From Legionella taurinensis (GTDB taxonomy: Bacteria > Pseudomonadota > Gammaproteobacteria > Legionellales > Legionellaceae): a DNA stretch of 64,000 nucleotides. Every line of letters begins with the position of its first letter. The first letter of the stretch is position 1. Position numbers and translations under genes: made by a program. The stretch spans positions 1,550,001-1,614,000 of the forward strand of contig NZ_UGOZ01000001.1 of assembly GCF_900452865.1 (NCBI RefSeq), read 5' to 3'. Shown one piece after another: positions 43,118 to 52,615 of the stretch. A model generated the notes under the pieces. That model worked only from the letters and a program-made list of their open reading frames with translations, made no database searches and was not told the DNA's origin.

Positions 43118-44785
43118 CTACGAATTTATTTTTGGTAAATTAGCCAGTTGCTGCGTTAAAAACGCACTGGTGTCCTGTAATGATGAAAGCAGGACATCCA
43201 GGCGGGTAAATTGGGCGGTATAACGCTTTCTCAGGCTGGTCATGTGGGTATCCAAACGTAAACGCTGGTTGTCCAGATCCTTTAAATTGTCGTTTAGCTG
43301 CTTGGTTCGATTGGCCAAATCGCCCTTGTCGCCTAAATAATCGGTCACCAGGTTATTGAGTTGAGCGGCTATGCCGTCGCTGACAACGACACTGCCTCGA
43401 TCCCCCGTACTGCCGCCGATGACTTGAAGGGAAAGATTTTTTAATGCACCACTGCCCTTGAGCGTCAGGCCATCGCTGGAGGTGGCAGATAGACCGCCAA
43501 TCGTACCGGCTAAGGTAACCCCGGCGGTAAAGCTGCTGATGTTGATGGCGTAGCTCCCTGCCTTGACATCGGCACCGACTGATTTAATGCGGATATTGCT
43601 GTCCGAAGCCACCGCAGTTTTAGCAAAAAGACTGCCTATGGCGTCATAATGATCATTGACCGCCGCATCAAAATCGGCGGTGTTTAAAGTCAATAAGCCT
43701 TTTGCATCGGTTTTAATACCAATGTCTGCCAACGAATTGATCGCGCTGTCGCCTGTATCAATGGGCTGGCTTATAATTTTGCTGATGCTTAATTTGAGGT
43801 TTCGTGTGCTGGCATCGCCCTGGAGAAGACCGCCTTGCTTGGTCTCTTTGTTGTATCCAGTCAAATTGTTCAGTGTGGTCATGGCTTCGTTAAACTGTTT
43901 GATAAACTCATTCACAAAGCCGGTGAGTTGTGCCTTGTTGTTTTCAATGGTCAGCGAGTAGGTGGTGCCTAAATCGGCTTTTCTCAAGTCGATTGTCACG
44001 CCGGCTAAGGCATCTTTGTATTGATTGGTGCTCTGAGTCAGCGTCAGGCCATTGATTTTAATTTCACTGTCCCTGGCGGCGGCGGTTTCCTGAAGGTTGG
44101 TAATGCCAGCCGTTGGATCATAGGCCAATGCGGACAGGCCGGCGCCATTGGTGTTATTGCCGTCGGCGTCATTCACTGAAATTTTCATGGCCAGGTTTTT
44201 ACCGGTATCCGGGCTGCTTAAGGTCAAGCGTGCTCCCTGTGAATCCTGAACAATCGCGGCTTTAACGCCGGAGCCGTTCGCGTTGATGGCGTCGCGGATA
44301 GCCTGCAGGGTGTTTTGACCCGGAGCGATATTGATAGTCACCGCTTGTTTGTCGGGATTGGCCGTAAAGGTGGATAAATCATTGCTGTAAGTACCAAAAT
44401 CAATGGTGATGCTGCCGTTTCCGACCACCGTATTGGCCGATGCGACAGGAGAAGATGCCAGACTCTGGCGGCTGGCCAGGTAGCGGACTTCGACATCATA
44501 CACGCCCGGGACCGCCTCTGTGCTGGCGCTGGCGGAAAACAGGTTGGGATCGCTGACTGTGCTCTTCATGGCATAAAATTGTTGTAAATCGCTCAGCTTC
44601 ATCATCGCGGTTTGCAATTTTGCCAAGCTCCCCTTGATCTGCCCCACGGCAGACAATTTCGTCGTATAGCTCGCTTCAAGCTTATCGAGACGGGATTTTG
44701 CCGGCGTGATGTCGGCGGCTACCAGGGCATCGACAATGGCTTTGATGTCGAGACTGGAACCGCCGGTTGGAGAGATACTGGCCAC
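43118..44785 (-). CDS. fliD: Flagellar hook-associated protein 2 (filament cap)
   Basis: Forms the pentameric cap under which flagellin is added. 555 residues: the N-terminal HAP2_N region with SSLDIKAIVDALVAADITPAKSRLDKLEA in parts, a middle domain with a flagellin-IN motif (GVKAAIVQDSQGARLTLSS), and the C-terminal coiled coil (RTKQLNDNLKDLDNQRLRL, then RYTAQFTRLDVLLSSLQ). I choose the GTG at 44785 with AAGGA 8 bases upstream, over the TTG two codons earlier. It lies after a strong terminator, so it needs read-through or its own promoter. Confidence 0.94.
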   Translation of the reverse strand: MASISPTGGSSLDIKAIVDALVAADITPAKSRLDKLEASYTTKLSAVGQIKGSLAKLQTAMMKLSDLQQFYAMKSTVSDPNLFSASASTEAVPGVYDVEVRYLASRQSLASSPVASANTVVGNGSITIDFGTYSNDLSTFTANPDKQAVTINIAPGQNTLQAIRDAINANGSGVKAAIVQDSQGARLTLSSPDTGKNLAMKISVNDADGNNTNGAGLSALAYDPTAGITNLQETAAARDSEIKINGLTLTQSTNQYKDALAGVTIDLRKADLGTTYSLTIENNKAQLTGFVNEFIKQFNEAMTTLNNLTGYNKETKQGGLLQGDASTRNLKLSISKIISQPIDTGDSAINSLADIGIKTDAKGLLTLNTADFDAAVNDHYDAIGSLFAKTAVASDSNIRIKSVGADVKAGSYAINISSFTAGVTLAGTIGGLSATSSDGLTLKGSGALKNLSLQVIGGSTGDRGSVVVSDGIAAQLNNLVTDYLGDKGDLANRTKQLNDNLKDLDNQRLRLDTHMTSLRKRYTAQFTRLDVLLSSLQDTSAFLTQQLANLPKINS

Positions 44786-44824
44786 AATCAATTCCTTATC
44801 AAAGAGGTCTCTTCATGAGACGTT

Positions 44825-44867
44825 ACAGTAAAAAATAATTGCAAGAAGAATACCAACTTGCAATTAT
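44825..44867 (-). terminator. Rho-independent terminator between flaG and fliD
   Basis: Perfect 11-base arms ATAATTGCAAG and CTTGCAATTAT around an 11-base loop (44835-44867), followed in the minus direction by a run of T (44825-44834). It stands just after the flaG stop. Confidence 0.75.
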
Positions 44868-44873
44868 CTGATG

Positions 44874-45173
44874 TTATATCCGGTTATCAACCGAGCCGCT
44901 TATCATTTCATCCAAAAGAGAGAGTAGCTTCAGGTACTCATCGGGCGGCATTTTTCGTATCACTTCCTCGGATAGCTTATCCGTCACTATCGTTTGCAAA
45001 AGACCAGTGGCTTCATCCAGGGCTTGCCTGATCTGTACGTTATTGTCATTATTGGTTTTAGCGATAGGGGGGGCATTCACATTCAAGCTGTCGTCAGAGA
45101 CTTTTTGTGTGGCGATGTTGTTGTTTGCATCCAGCTTTAAAGGCAGTAAATCATTGGGTCCATCGATAATCAT
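44874..45173 (-). CDS. flaG: FlaG family protein
   Basis: A 99-residue flagellar protein of the FlaG family, thought to affect filament length. The C-terminal half fits (QALDEATGLLQTIVTDKLSEE followed by MPPDEYLKLLSLLDE), while the N-terminus is a variable linker rich in Asn and Asp. The ATG has AAGGAG nearby. It lies between flagellin and fliD on the same strand, with terminators on both sides, so it may be expressed by partial read-through from the flagellin promoter. Confidence 0.85.
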   Translation of the reverse strand: MIIDGPNDLLPLKLDANNNIATQKVSDDSLNVNAPPIAKTNNDNNVQIRQALDEATGLLQTIVTDKLSEEVIRKMPPDEYLKLLSLLDEMISGSVDNRI

Positions 45174-45210
45174 TTATAACTCCTTACCCTCATTATCAGA
45201 GGGTAAAACG

Positions 45211-45240
45211 CACTTCATGCAGGTTGCCCTGCATGAAGTG
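45211..45240 (-). terminator. Terminator of the flagellin gene
   Basis: Perfect 13-base arms CACTTCATGCAGG and CCTGCATGAAGTG with loop TTGC, just after the flagellin stop in the minus direction, followed by CGTTTTA. A second short hairpin (TACCCTC/GAGGGTA, 45185-45205) follows. Confidence 0.8.
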
Positions 45241-45247
45241 TCCTCGC

Positions 45248-46675
45248 TTATCGACCAAGGAGTGACAGCACGGATTGCGGTATGCTGTTAGCCTGAGCAA
45301 GCATGGCAGTACCAGCTTGTTGCAGAATCTGAGCCTTGGTTAGGTTGGCCGTTTCAGCAGCAAAGTCAGCATCTTGAATTCGGCTACGTGCAGCAGAGAG
45401 GTTTTCTGCTACGTTTTGCAGATTCGAAATGGTTGACTCGAAGCGGTTTTGCAGAGCACCCATTGCTGCGCGGTTGGAAGTAACGGAGTTCAATGCGGAG
45501 TCAAGACGCTTGATGGCTTCTTGAGCGCCAGAAGCTGTGCTGACATCGATTGAATCCACACCCAGCGAGTCTTTAGCGATGGCTGCAGACAAGCCCAGGT
45601 TAGCTACCGTACCGCCGATGGCGATGGAATCCACGGCACTGATTGACAGACTTCCGCGCAAGACACCGTCAAAGTCACCACCGGTGACGCTGATACCGTC
45701 AGTACCTGCGGTGAAGCCGGTACCACTCTCAGTGACCGTGATGTTGCGTCCGTCAGCTGCCGTCAGGGTCAAGTCACCGCCGTTTAAGCTGGCAATAACC
45801 CCGGTTTGGTCACTGACGCCGTTGATGGCATCGCGAAGGTCTGAGTTACTCAGCGCAGTGGCGACGTCTTCGTTGGTGAATACTGCCACGCCGTTGATTG
45901 TCAGGTTATAAGTGTCAGCCGCTGTACCGCCGATAGCACCTACCGTTTGCGTACCTGACGTGGTCGCCGTCACACTCAAGCCTGAAACACCGGCATCATT
46001 GATGGCTGCAGCCTTAGCGTAAGCTGAGGTGGCATCCTGACCGTTTGCTGAGCCTGCGAAACCGGCACTGGAGTTGATGGTTGTTGCTGCACCGCCGCCG
46101 ATGGAGATGGTAATGTCGGTTGCAGCCGCAGCGGCCACCTCCGTCCCATCTTCAGCCGCGATACCGCCGATTGACGACGCTTTTACGCTGCCGATAGCGA
46201 AGCTGATGGTTTGGTTGGCATTGGCACCGACCTGGAAGCTGGCACCTGAGAAAGAACCATCCAGAATGCGCTGACCGTTAAACTCAGTATTGTTGGCAAT
46301 ACGGTTTAACTCTGCCTGCAGCTGATTCACCTCTTCCTGGATGGCCTGACGGTCACCGGAGTTGTTGGTTGAGTTCGCTGATTGCAGGGCAAGCTCACGC
46401 ATACGTTGAAGGATGTTGGTGGTTTCACCCATGGCACCTTCAGCCGTTTGCGACAGGGAAATACCATCGTTCGCGTTACGAACAGCCTGGTTCATCCCTC
46501 TTATTTGAGCGGTCATGCGTTCAGAAATTGCCAAGCCTGCAGCATCATCTTTCGCGCTGTTGATTCGCAAGCTGGAAGACAACCGTTGAATAGCGGTTGA
46601 CATCGTTTTTTGCGAACTGTTTAAGTTACGTTGTGCGTTAAGCGACATGACGTTGGTATTAACCACTTGAGCCAT
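45248..46675 (-). CDS. flaA: Flagellin
   Basis: Major filament protein, 475 residues, which equals the length of L. pneumophila FlaA as I recall it. Conserved ends: [17 protein letters not shown] at the N-terminus and [16 protein letters not shown]...[10 protein letters not shown] at the C-terminus. These form the D0/D1 core recognised by TLR5, and the C-terminal leucines are the NAIP5 ligand. The middle is variable, Ala/Gly/Thr-rich with flagellin-IN type repeats ([14 protein letters not shown]). Transcribed alone from a FliA promoter at 46768-46794, with GAGGAG before the ATG. Confidence 0.97.
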   Translation of the reverse strand: MAQVVNTNVMSLNAQRNLNSSQKTMSTAIQRLSSSLRINSAKDDAAGLAISERMTAQIRGMNQAVRNANDGISLSQTAEGAMGETTNILQRMRELALQSANSTNNSGDRQAIQEEVNQLQAELNRIANNTEFNGQRILDGSFSGASFQVGANANQTISFAIGSVKASSIGGIAAEDGTEVAAAAATDITISIGGGAATTINSSAGFAGSANGQDATSAYAKAAAINDAGVSGLSVTATTSGTQTVGAIGGTAADTYNLTINGVAVFTNEDVATALSNSDLRDAINGVSDQTGVIASLNGGDLTLTAADGRNITVTESGTGFTAGTDGISVTGGDFDGVLRGSLSISAVDSIAIGGTVANLGLSAAIAKDSLGVDSIDVSTASGAQEAIKRLDSALNSVTSNRAAMGALQNRFESTISNLQNVAENLSAARSRIQDADFAAETANLTKAQILQQAGTAMLAQANSIPQSVLSLLGR

Positions 46676-46767
46676 AATAAAATCTCCTCACCTGAATCCC
46701 TGGATATGGGATCTGCTTTGTTCTCGGTGAATCCTGTTATTATTGTTATTCACCGTACCCACACTTG

Positions 46768-46794
46768 TTATCGGAATAAAAAAAGGGAACTTTA
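46768..46794 (-). promoter_or_regulatory. FliA (sigma-28) promoter of flagellin
   Basis: On the minus strand TAAAGTTC, 11 bases, TCCGATAA. The sigma-28 consensus is TAAAGTTT-N11-GCCGATAA, so 14 of 16 positions match with exact spacing. The leader to the ATG is about 85 bases and contains a short inverted repeat (CGGTGAAT/ATTCACCG). Confidence 0.9.
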
Positions 46795-46951
46795 GGGTTG
46801 AATTGGTTTTTCTTGAAAAAGACAGGTTTTTGTTCTATTGCCTCAAGCACTTGCGCTGAAAGAATTCTTTGTTTTCTTGAAGAAAAGCAAGCTCTCAGGT
46901 AATTTTCAGGTTATACTATGTGCCGTTTAAGATCATGACGGATTCTTATTT

Positions 46952-47815
46952 ATGAGTTGGCTTAAAAAATTATTACCTTCAAAAATCAGAACCGAAACAT
47001 CCCAGAAAAAAGGGGTGCCTGAAGGGCTATGGGTAAAATGCCAGGGCTGTAATTCGGTATTATATCGCTCCGAGCTTGAAAAAAACCTCTCGGTCTGTGC
47101 CAGTTGTAATCATCATCACCGCTTAACCGCGCGTGAGCGGCTTGCCCAGTTTCTGGATGAAGGGAGTCAGGAGGAAATAGCGGCCAACCTGGAACCCATC
47201 GATCGACTTAAATTCAAGGACTCTAAAAAATACAAAGATCGAATCAGTCAGGCACAAAAAGCCACTGGCGAGAAGGAAGCCCTCATTGTTGCCAAGGGCA
47301 ACCTTTTTCAGCAACCCGTTGTGGTCAGCGCGTTTGAATTTAATTTTATGGGGGGCTCCATGGGGGCTACCGTCGGGGAAAAATTTGTCAGGGCCATCAA
47401 CACCGCCACGGCGGAAAAACGCCCCTACATCTGTTTTACCGCCAGCGGCGGTGCCCGCATGCAGGAAGGGCTTTTCTCGTTGATGCAGATGGCCAAGACA
47501 TCGGCTGCCTTAGCCCGCTTCTCAGAAACCCGGTTACCTTTCATTGTGGTCTTGACCGATCCCACCATGGGCGGGGTTTCAGCAAGCTTTGCGAGTTTAG
47601 GTGATCTCATTCTGGCCGAACCCAATGCCTTAATCGGTTTCGCAGGCCCGCGAGTCATCGAACAAACCGTGCGGCAAACCTTGCCAGAAGGGTTTCAGCG
47701 CAGTGAGTTCCTGCTGGAGCACGGCCACATTGATATGATTGTTGAGCGCAGGCTTCTTCGCTCGACGGTTGCAGAATTGGTTGCCAAATTATCGCATCGT
47801 GACGCACGCCACTGA
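46952..47815 (+). CDS. accD: Acetyl-CoA carboxylase carboxyltransferase, beta subunit
   Basis: Half of the carboxyltransferase that makes malonyl-CoA for fatty-acid synthesis, 287 residues. The N-terminal zinc ribbon has Cys30, Cys33, Cys49 and Cys52; the crotonase-like domain follows with [56 protein letters not shown] and [12 protein letters not shown]. Complete and typical. folC starts within its last bases, the common accD-folC-dedD-cvpA order of gammaproteobacteria. Confidence 0.97.
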   Translation: MSWLKKLLPSKIRTETSQKKGVPEGLWVKCQGCNSVLYRSELEKNLSVCASCNHHHRLTARERLAQFLDEGSQEEIAANLEPIDRLKFKDSKKYKDRISQAQKATGEKEALIVAKGNLFQQPVVVSAFEFNFMGGSMGATVGEKFVRAINTATAEKRPYICFTASGGARMQEGLFSLMQMAKTSAALARFSETRLPFIVVLTDPTMGGVSASFASLGDLILAEPNALIGFAGPRVIEQTVRQTLPEGFQRSEFLLEHGHIDMIVERRLLRSTVAELVAKLSHRDARH

Positions 47816-49088
47816 CTACCGCAGCTGGTCGCTTGAACACTGGTTGACTGTTCTTGAAAGCCGGCATAAAAAAGAAATCCAGCTGGGATTGGCCCGCATC
47901 GCCCGTGTTGCCGGCCAGTTAGACCTGCTTAGACCCCATGCCAAAGTGATTACGGTGGCTGGAACGAATGGGAAGGGGTCGACCGTGGCTTCACTGGAAG
48001 CCCTCTATCGCAGCGGCGGCTATCAAATCGGTGCCTACACCTCGCCGCATGTCCTGCACTTTAATGAGCGCATCCGAATCAACGGCGCCCCTGTCTCTGA
48101 CAAGGCCCTGGTGGACGCTTTATCAGCAATTGAAGAAGGGCGCGGCGAAACCCATCTGACTTATTTTGAAATGGCGACCTTAGCGGCGCTTTATCTGTTT
48201 CACCAAACGCCGCTGGACTTGATCATTCTTGAAGTGGGTATCGGCGGTCGGCTGGATGCCACAAATATTGTGGATGCCGATTTGGCCATTATAACCACCA
48301 TCGATTACGATCATCAGGATTATCTGGGAGACACCCTGGAAAAGATAGGCGCTGAGAAAGCCGGAATATTACGGGAAGGTAAACCCGTTATTTATGCGGA
48401 TACTTTACCGCCTTTGAGTATCCTGTCTGCAGTCCATGCGCTGCGTTGTCCCCATGCGGTCAACGGACAGCACTACCACTACCGGATTGACCAGCAGCAA
48501 TTGACGTTTACAGACAGTCAGGGAACACTGCATTGCAGAGAACCCTTTCTGCATGGGAATGCCTTGGCCGCCGCCATGATGGCTTCCCGCTACCTCAATG
48601 ATCATTTGCCTGTGACGCCTACCCAGATTACTGAGGGATTAAGCGGTTTAACGCTTAAAGGGCGTCAGCAGGTGATTGAAACAGGGCATCATACGGTATT
48701 ATTCGACGTGTCTCATAATCCGCAAGCGGCAGCGTATCTTGCAGACCATATAGGAAAACAGTATTCAGGACGACGCATTCATGCCGTTTTTTCTGCGCTT
48801 GGCGATAAAGATCTGACCGGCATTATCGCTCCGTTAAGCCCATGGGTTGCGTGTTGGTATCCTGCTTTACTCCAGAGCAAGCGGGCTGCGACGAGCGAAC
48901 AACTGCTTCAGGCGTTTGCAAACCATGGCATTGACGACGTTTTGTGTCATAATAGTCCATCGGCCGCGTACAAAGCGGCTTGCCAACAGGCTTCTGCTGG
49001 TGATTTGATTTTAGTTTATGGTTCATTTTTTACTGTGTGTGCTGTATTACCGGCGGTAAGTAATGAAAACTTGAGCGAAGGGGTTTAA
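47799..49088 (+). CDS. folC: Folylpolyglutamate synthase / dihydrofolate synthase
   Basis: Adds glutamate to dihydropteroate and to folates. 429 residues from the GTG at 47799, which lies inside the end of accD and gives [21 protein letters not shown]; a frame start at 47739 would add 20 residues unlike FolC. P-loop [32 protein letters not shown] and [15 protein letters not shown] are all canonical, and the C-terminal domain carries DVSHNPQAA and FSALGDKDL. Translation is probably coupled to accD. Confidence 0.95.
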   Translation: MTHATDYRSWSLEHWLTVLESRHKKEIQLGLARIARVAGQLDLLRPHAKVITVAGTNGKGSTVASLEALYRSGGYQIGAYTSPHVLHFNERIRINGAPVSDKALVDALSAIEEGRGETHLTYFEMATLAALYLFHQTPLDLIILEVGIGGRLDATNIVDADLAIITTIDYDHQDYLGDTLEKIGAEKAGILREGKPVIYADTLPPLSILSAVHALRCPHAVNGQHYHYRIDQQQLTFTDSQGTLHCREPFLHGNALAAAMMASRYLNDHLPVTPTQITEGLSGLTLKGRQQVIETGHHTVLFDVSHNPQAAAYLADHIGKQYSGRRIHAVFSALGDKDLTGIIAPLSPWVACWYPALLQSKRAATSEQLLQAFANHGIDDVLCHNSPSAAYKAACQQASAGDLILVYGSFFTVCAVLPAVSNENLSEGV

Positions 49089-49089
49089 T

Positions 49090-49860
49090 ATGAAATTTAC
49101 TATGGATGAGCGCGTCAAGCATCGCTTGGTAGGCATTGCCGTCATTTTGTCAGTTGTGGCTATTTTTATGCCGGCCATTATGAAAAAATCCAGCCAGCGA
49201 TTTGATGACAACGTCAGCATGTCGGTTAAACTGCCGCCGAAACCTGCGTTACCGCAAGTGTCCATGCCGGACGAAAAGGAAATGTTTAAAACGGTGAAAG
49301 TGGCCCATGTCGACATTCCTCCGATTGATGAAGAAGCAAGGCCTGCATCGACCCTGGCGAAGGCTGAACCCTTAAGCCAGATGAATAAAGGCCCGACCAT
49401 TGTCGCCGAAGAAAAACCTGGAAAAAATATTCCGACCATCGCAATGGCTGACATAAAACCTGCGGTTGTCAAAACCCAGGCTCAGCCGACGCGTCTCACT
49501 CAAATTAAAAAACCTGCGCTGGTTAAGCCGGTTAGTAAGTCGACATCCGTTCAGGTGGCTGTCAAGAAAACAAGCCCGGCAGTCAACAAGCCCATTTCGA
49601 CGGCTAATGCCGCGGCACGTTACGGTTATGCTGTTCAGTTAGCGACGTTTTCTCAACAACGCAATGCCGTGGCGTTAATTGCGCGTTTAAAGAGCAAAGG
49701 GTATCAGGCTCGCTTTAATAAAGTAGTCGATAACAAAGGCACTGTTTATAAAGTGATTGTTGGCAACATGAAAGAACGTCAGCAAGCCCAGAAATTACAG
49801 CAGCAACTGGCCAGTGCCATCCAGTTGAATGGATTCATCGTTACCACCAGGGTTAGTTAG
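49090..49860 (+). CDS. dedD: SPOR-domain cell-division protein (DedD-like)
   Basis: Bitopic inner-membrane protein of 256 residues: short cytoplasmic start, one membrane helix (about residues 12-29, LVGIAVILSVVAIFMPAIM), a long periplasmic linker rich in Lys, Pro and Ala, then a C-terminal SPOR domain (about 178-256; YGYAVQLATFSQQRNAVALIARL and VYKVIVGNM) that binds stripped peptidoglycan at the septum. Position between folC and cvpA matches E. coli dedD. One base separates it from folC. Confidence 0.88.
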   Translation: MKFTMDERVKHRLVGIAVILSVVAIFMPAIMKKSSQRFDDNVSMSVKLPPKPALPQVSMPDEKEMFKTVKVAHVDIPPIDEEARPASTLAKAEPLSQMNKGPTIVAEEKPGKNIPTIAMADIKPAVVKTQAQPTRLTQIKKPALVKPVSKSTSVQVAVKKTSPAVNKPISTANAAARYGYAVQLATFSQQRNAVALIARLKSKGYQARFNKVVDNKGTVYKVIVGNMKERQQAQKLQQQLASAIQLNGFIVTTRVS

Positions 49861-49862
49861 GC

Positions 49863-50420
49863 ATGCAATGGTACTGGGTTGATTTAGTCATTCTGTCGAT
49901 TATCGGGCTTTCGGTTATTACTGGTTTGTTTCGTGGCTTTATCAAAGAGCTCATCGCCTTAGTCGTCTGGATTTTAGCCCTCTGGCTGGCCTATAGCTAC
50001 ACCGATGTGGTGGGTCCCTGGTTTCAACCCTACATTCAGGATCCGACGGCACGGAAGGGGGCAGGCTTTGTAGTCATTCTATTGTCTACTTTGCTGGTTG
50101 GAGCCATCGTTAACGCGATATTAAGTTTTATTCTCAAACGTACAGGATTAAGCGGCACTGACCGTTTATTGGGCATGGCCTTTGGTTTTGTTCGTGGTGT
50201 TTTTATTGTGTCTCTGATTATGCTGGTTATTCAGATGACGTCCATGCCCCATGAGGAATATTCAAAAAATTCCCGTCTCTATGCCAAATTTAACCCCATT
50301 GTGCAATGGCTTTATAGCATGCTGCCTGATTTTATCAAAAAGGTTCAACTCATCGATACCCAGAAAATTGTGGCGAACGCTTCCAAGGATCTGGAATTTA
50401 CCAATTTCGATGAGATTTGA
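49863..50420 (+). CDS. cvpA: CvpA family membrane protein
   Basis: Inner-membrane protein of 185 residues with four hydrophobic segments, first known as needed for colicin V production and more recently linked to envelope stress and bile or deoxycholate tolerance. WVDLVILSIIGLSVITGLFRGFIKELIALV, in overlapping parts, is the family N-terminus; RTGLSGTDRLLGMAFGFVRGV is the conserved central loop. It begins 2 bases after dedD and ends the accD-folC-dedD-cvpA operon. purF, which often follows, is absent; nadD lies convergent. Confidence 0.92.
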   Translation: MQWYWVDLVILSIIGLSVITGLFRGFIKELIALVVWILALWLAYSYTDVVGPWFQPYIQDPTARKGAGFVVILLSTLLVGAIVNAILSFILKRTGLSGTDRLLGMAFGFVRGVFIVSLIMLVIQMTSMPHEEYSKNSRLYAKFNPIVQWLYSMLPDFIKKVQLIDTQKIVANASKDLEFTNFDEI

Positions 50421-50451
50421 AAATGGATCGGAGTCGAGTAGCCGGTTGTTC

Positions 50452-51099
50452 TTAGCGGTACAAACCATGGGCGTTGATGTATTCCATGACGGAAATGGGT
50501 AACATGCCGCTGCTGATGGACTCGCCCTCACGCAATCGCCTTCGGATTTCAGTTGAAGAAATGGGGTATTGCCCCGCATTAAACTGTTGAATGACGCCTG
50601 CCTTTTCTGTCAAAAGCAAACCTTCTTGCTGATTTTCATGATGGCGTAACAGCAACTGCAGTGCCTTGGGAGGCTGAACGACGACAGAAGGACGTTTTAT
50701 AACCAGTAGATTACACAGACCAAGCAGCTTTTCCCATTGGTGCCAGGCCGGGAGTTGATAAAAGGTGTCCTGACCAAGGAGCAGAGTAATAGGGAATTCA
50801 TCACCTCGTTTCTCTCGCAATTGGCTTAACGTTGTCACCATGTAAGAAGGGGAGTCCCGTTCAATTTCAGTGCAATCGATTTTAAAGTTCAACGTTGCCG
50901 GCAACTCCGCTAAAGCAAGCGTCAACATGGCCACACGCTGTTCTCCAGACGCATGTGCTTCTTCCTTCAATAAAGGAATCCTGCAGGGAAGAAAAGAAAA
51001 GCAATCAAAATGAAAATGATTCTGCACAGCCAGGGCTGTATTCATATGGCCCTGGTGAACCGGGTCAAAGGTGCCGCCATAAAGAATGAGGTTATTCAA
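50452..51099 (-). CDS. nadD: Nicotinate-nucleotide adenylyltransferase
   Basis: Makes deamido-NAD from nicotinate mononucleotide and ATP. I place the start at a TTG at 51099 whose last two bases open the holA stop (TTGA), giving a 215-residue product that begins LNNLILYGGTFDPVHQGH, the usual NadD start; longer frames add residues unlike the family. Catalytic GTFDPVHQGH is at residues 9-18, and ISSTEIRRRLREGES near the end is the second nucleotidyltransferase signature. Follows holA, as in many relatives. Confidence 0.93.
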   Translation of the reverse strand: MNNLILYGGTFDPVHQGHMNTALAVQNHFHFDCFSFLPCRIPLLKEEAHASGEQRVAMLTLALAELPATLNFKIDCTEIERDSPSYMVTTLSQLREKRGDEFPITLLLGQDTFYQLPAWHQWEKLLGLCNLLVIKRPSVVVQPPKALQLLLRHHENQQEGLLLTEKAGVIQQFNAGQYPISSTEIRRRLREGESISSGMLPISVMEYINAHGLYR

Positions 51100-52118
51100 G
51101 ATAATAGGACCTGTTGACCCGAGCATAAACCCACGACCAGCAATTCGAAATGACGGGGAGTCTGCGGAGTCTGGCTTGTTTTGATTAGTGTATCCAGTTT
51201 GCCACAAAACGCCAACAAGCTGGATAACCCTTCCTCAGTATGCCTTTTTAAAGCGGTCTGGTAAAGTTTGCCGCGTTGTGGCCATATCTTTAACTGACTC
51301 AGGGTGGTGGAAAAAGGAAGGTTTCGGTGATTGCTGTGATGGAGTTGCAGTAAAAGACGCACTTCTTGAGCCAGAACCCATAAAATCAGTGTCCATTCCA
51401 CCCGGTTTTCAGCGGCATGCCGCAGTATAAGCAAGGCCTGAGCGGTATCGCCCAGCAGGCAGGCGTCGCTTAATTCAAACAATTGATACTGGGCCTGATC
51501 AAACAGGTATTGCTTCACCAGCGTAATCGTTAATTCATGCTCAAGATCATGGGTGATCTTGATTTTGTCCAATAATTGCGCGCAGGCGGCTAAGTTGCCG
51601 CGAGTATATTGCTCAATCAATGGCAGTACTGCCGCCTGATAGCGAATGGCATGCTGGGTTAATTGCTCTTTCATCCAGCGCTGCACGGCCGCCTTATCCG
51701 GGGCTTTGGTCTGTACCAGAGTCACCTGAGGATGATTGACCAGGAACTGCAATGATTTTTGTGTCAGATCAGGCGCACGCAGAAGGAGTAAGCAGTCAGA
51801 ATTGACACGGGCTAAATACGATTCAAAAAAGGCTTTTCCTTCACTGTCTAAGGATTTTTTCGCATAGCGGGCATCCACCAGGGTCGCTTCAGCAAACAGG
51901 GAATAATTAGTCGCTGCATCCATCAGTCTGGCCCAATCACCGGAAGACTCGATATCCATTACCTTGACATCACTGCCTTGAGAATGCAAAGAGTTCCAGG
52001 TTTGCTTTAACGTGGTGATCGCCTTGTCGATAAGAAAGGTATCCTGCCCGATCAAGACATAAATGGCTGATAAGGGGGGATTGACCTGAAAGCGGATATC
52101 CTGATGTTTTATTAACAT
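51096..52118 (-). CDS. holA: DNA polymerase III, delta subunit
   Basis: Clamp-loader subunit that opens the beta clamp, 340 residues, like E. coli HolA (343). YVLIGQDTFLIDKAITTLKQ at the N-terminus is the delta-subunit opening, and the rest follows the three-domain AAA+ layout without a working P-loop, as expected for delta. It starts 8 bases after lptE and overlaps nadD. Confidence 0.93.
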   Translation of the reverse strand: MLIKHQDIRFQVNPPLSAIYVLIGQDTFLIDKAITTLKQTWNSLHSQGSDVKVMDIESSGDWARLMDAATNYSLFAEATLVDARYAKKSLDSEGKAFFESYLARVNSDCLLLLRAPDLTQKSLQFLVNHPQVTLVQTKAPDKAAVQRWMKEQLTQHAIRYQAAVLPLIEQYTRGNLAACAQLLDKIKITHDLEHELTITLVKQYLFDQAQYQLFELSDACLLGDTAQALLILRHAAENRVEWTLILWVLAQEVRLLLQLHHSNHRNLPFSTTLSQLKIWPQRGKLYQTALKRHTEEGLSSLLAFCGKLDTLIKTSQTPQTPRHFELLVVGLCSGQQVLLS

Positions 52119-52126
52119 GGTGTTTA

Positions 52127-52615
52127 CTATTGCGGCTTACGATTCAAGCGAATAAGGATTTGCATCACGGCATCCCGTCGCATTTCATTATACAGAGTGG
52201 ATTCTTCAAAGTCTGAACCTAAAATTCGATCATTGTTGACTGTCAATTGCCGCGATACCCCCACTTGCGTTGAGCGAATCATTACAGGTCCCTTCCTTTT
52301 AACCAAGGAAAAACGAACAGTGTACACCAGTTGATATTGACGGGGAGTGGTGCTGGCACTGACGCTGGTCAGCTGCTGCTGGTTGTGGTCCCGCTCGACA
52401 ATAAGCAAGTACTGGGCTTCGGCAGGATTGGGGACAACCACGATGTTGTAAGCCTCCAGTTGCTCTTTCAGCAGCGGGCCTAAATCGCGGTGAGCATCCT
52501 GGATGACCACCGCGACATGATTGAGCCAGCGCGGCATTTCTGCTACGCCGCGCAATTTAAAGCCGCAGGCTGCGAGCAGACTGACTAAGCTTAAAAGAAC
52601 AAGTCGCTTCCGCAT
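52127..52615 (-). CDS. lptE: LPS-assembly lipoprotein LptE
   Basis: Outer-membrane lipoprotein that plugs the LptD barrel and helps insert lipopolysaccharide. 162 residues: lipoprotein signal VLLSLVSLLAACGFKLRG with lipobox LAAC (Cys17), then an alpha/beta domain with PRQYQLVYTVRFSLV. It overlaps the leuS stop by one base (TGATG). The leuS-lptE-holA-nadD order is the same as in E. coli. Confidence 0.93.
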   Translation of the reverse strand: MRKRLVLLSLVSLLAACGFKLRGVAEMPRWLNHVAVVIQDAHRDLGPLLKEQLEAYNIVVVPNPAEAQYLLIVERDHNQQQLTSVSASTTPRQYQLVYTVRFSLVKRKGPVMIRSTQVGVSRQLTVNNDRILGSDFEESTLYNEMRRDAVMQILIRLNRKPQ

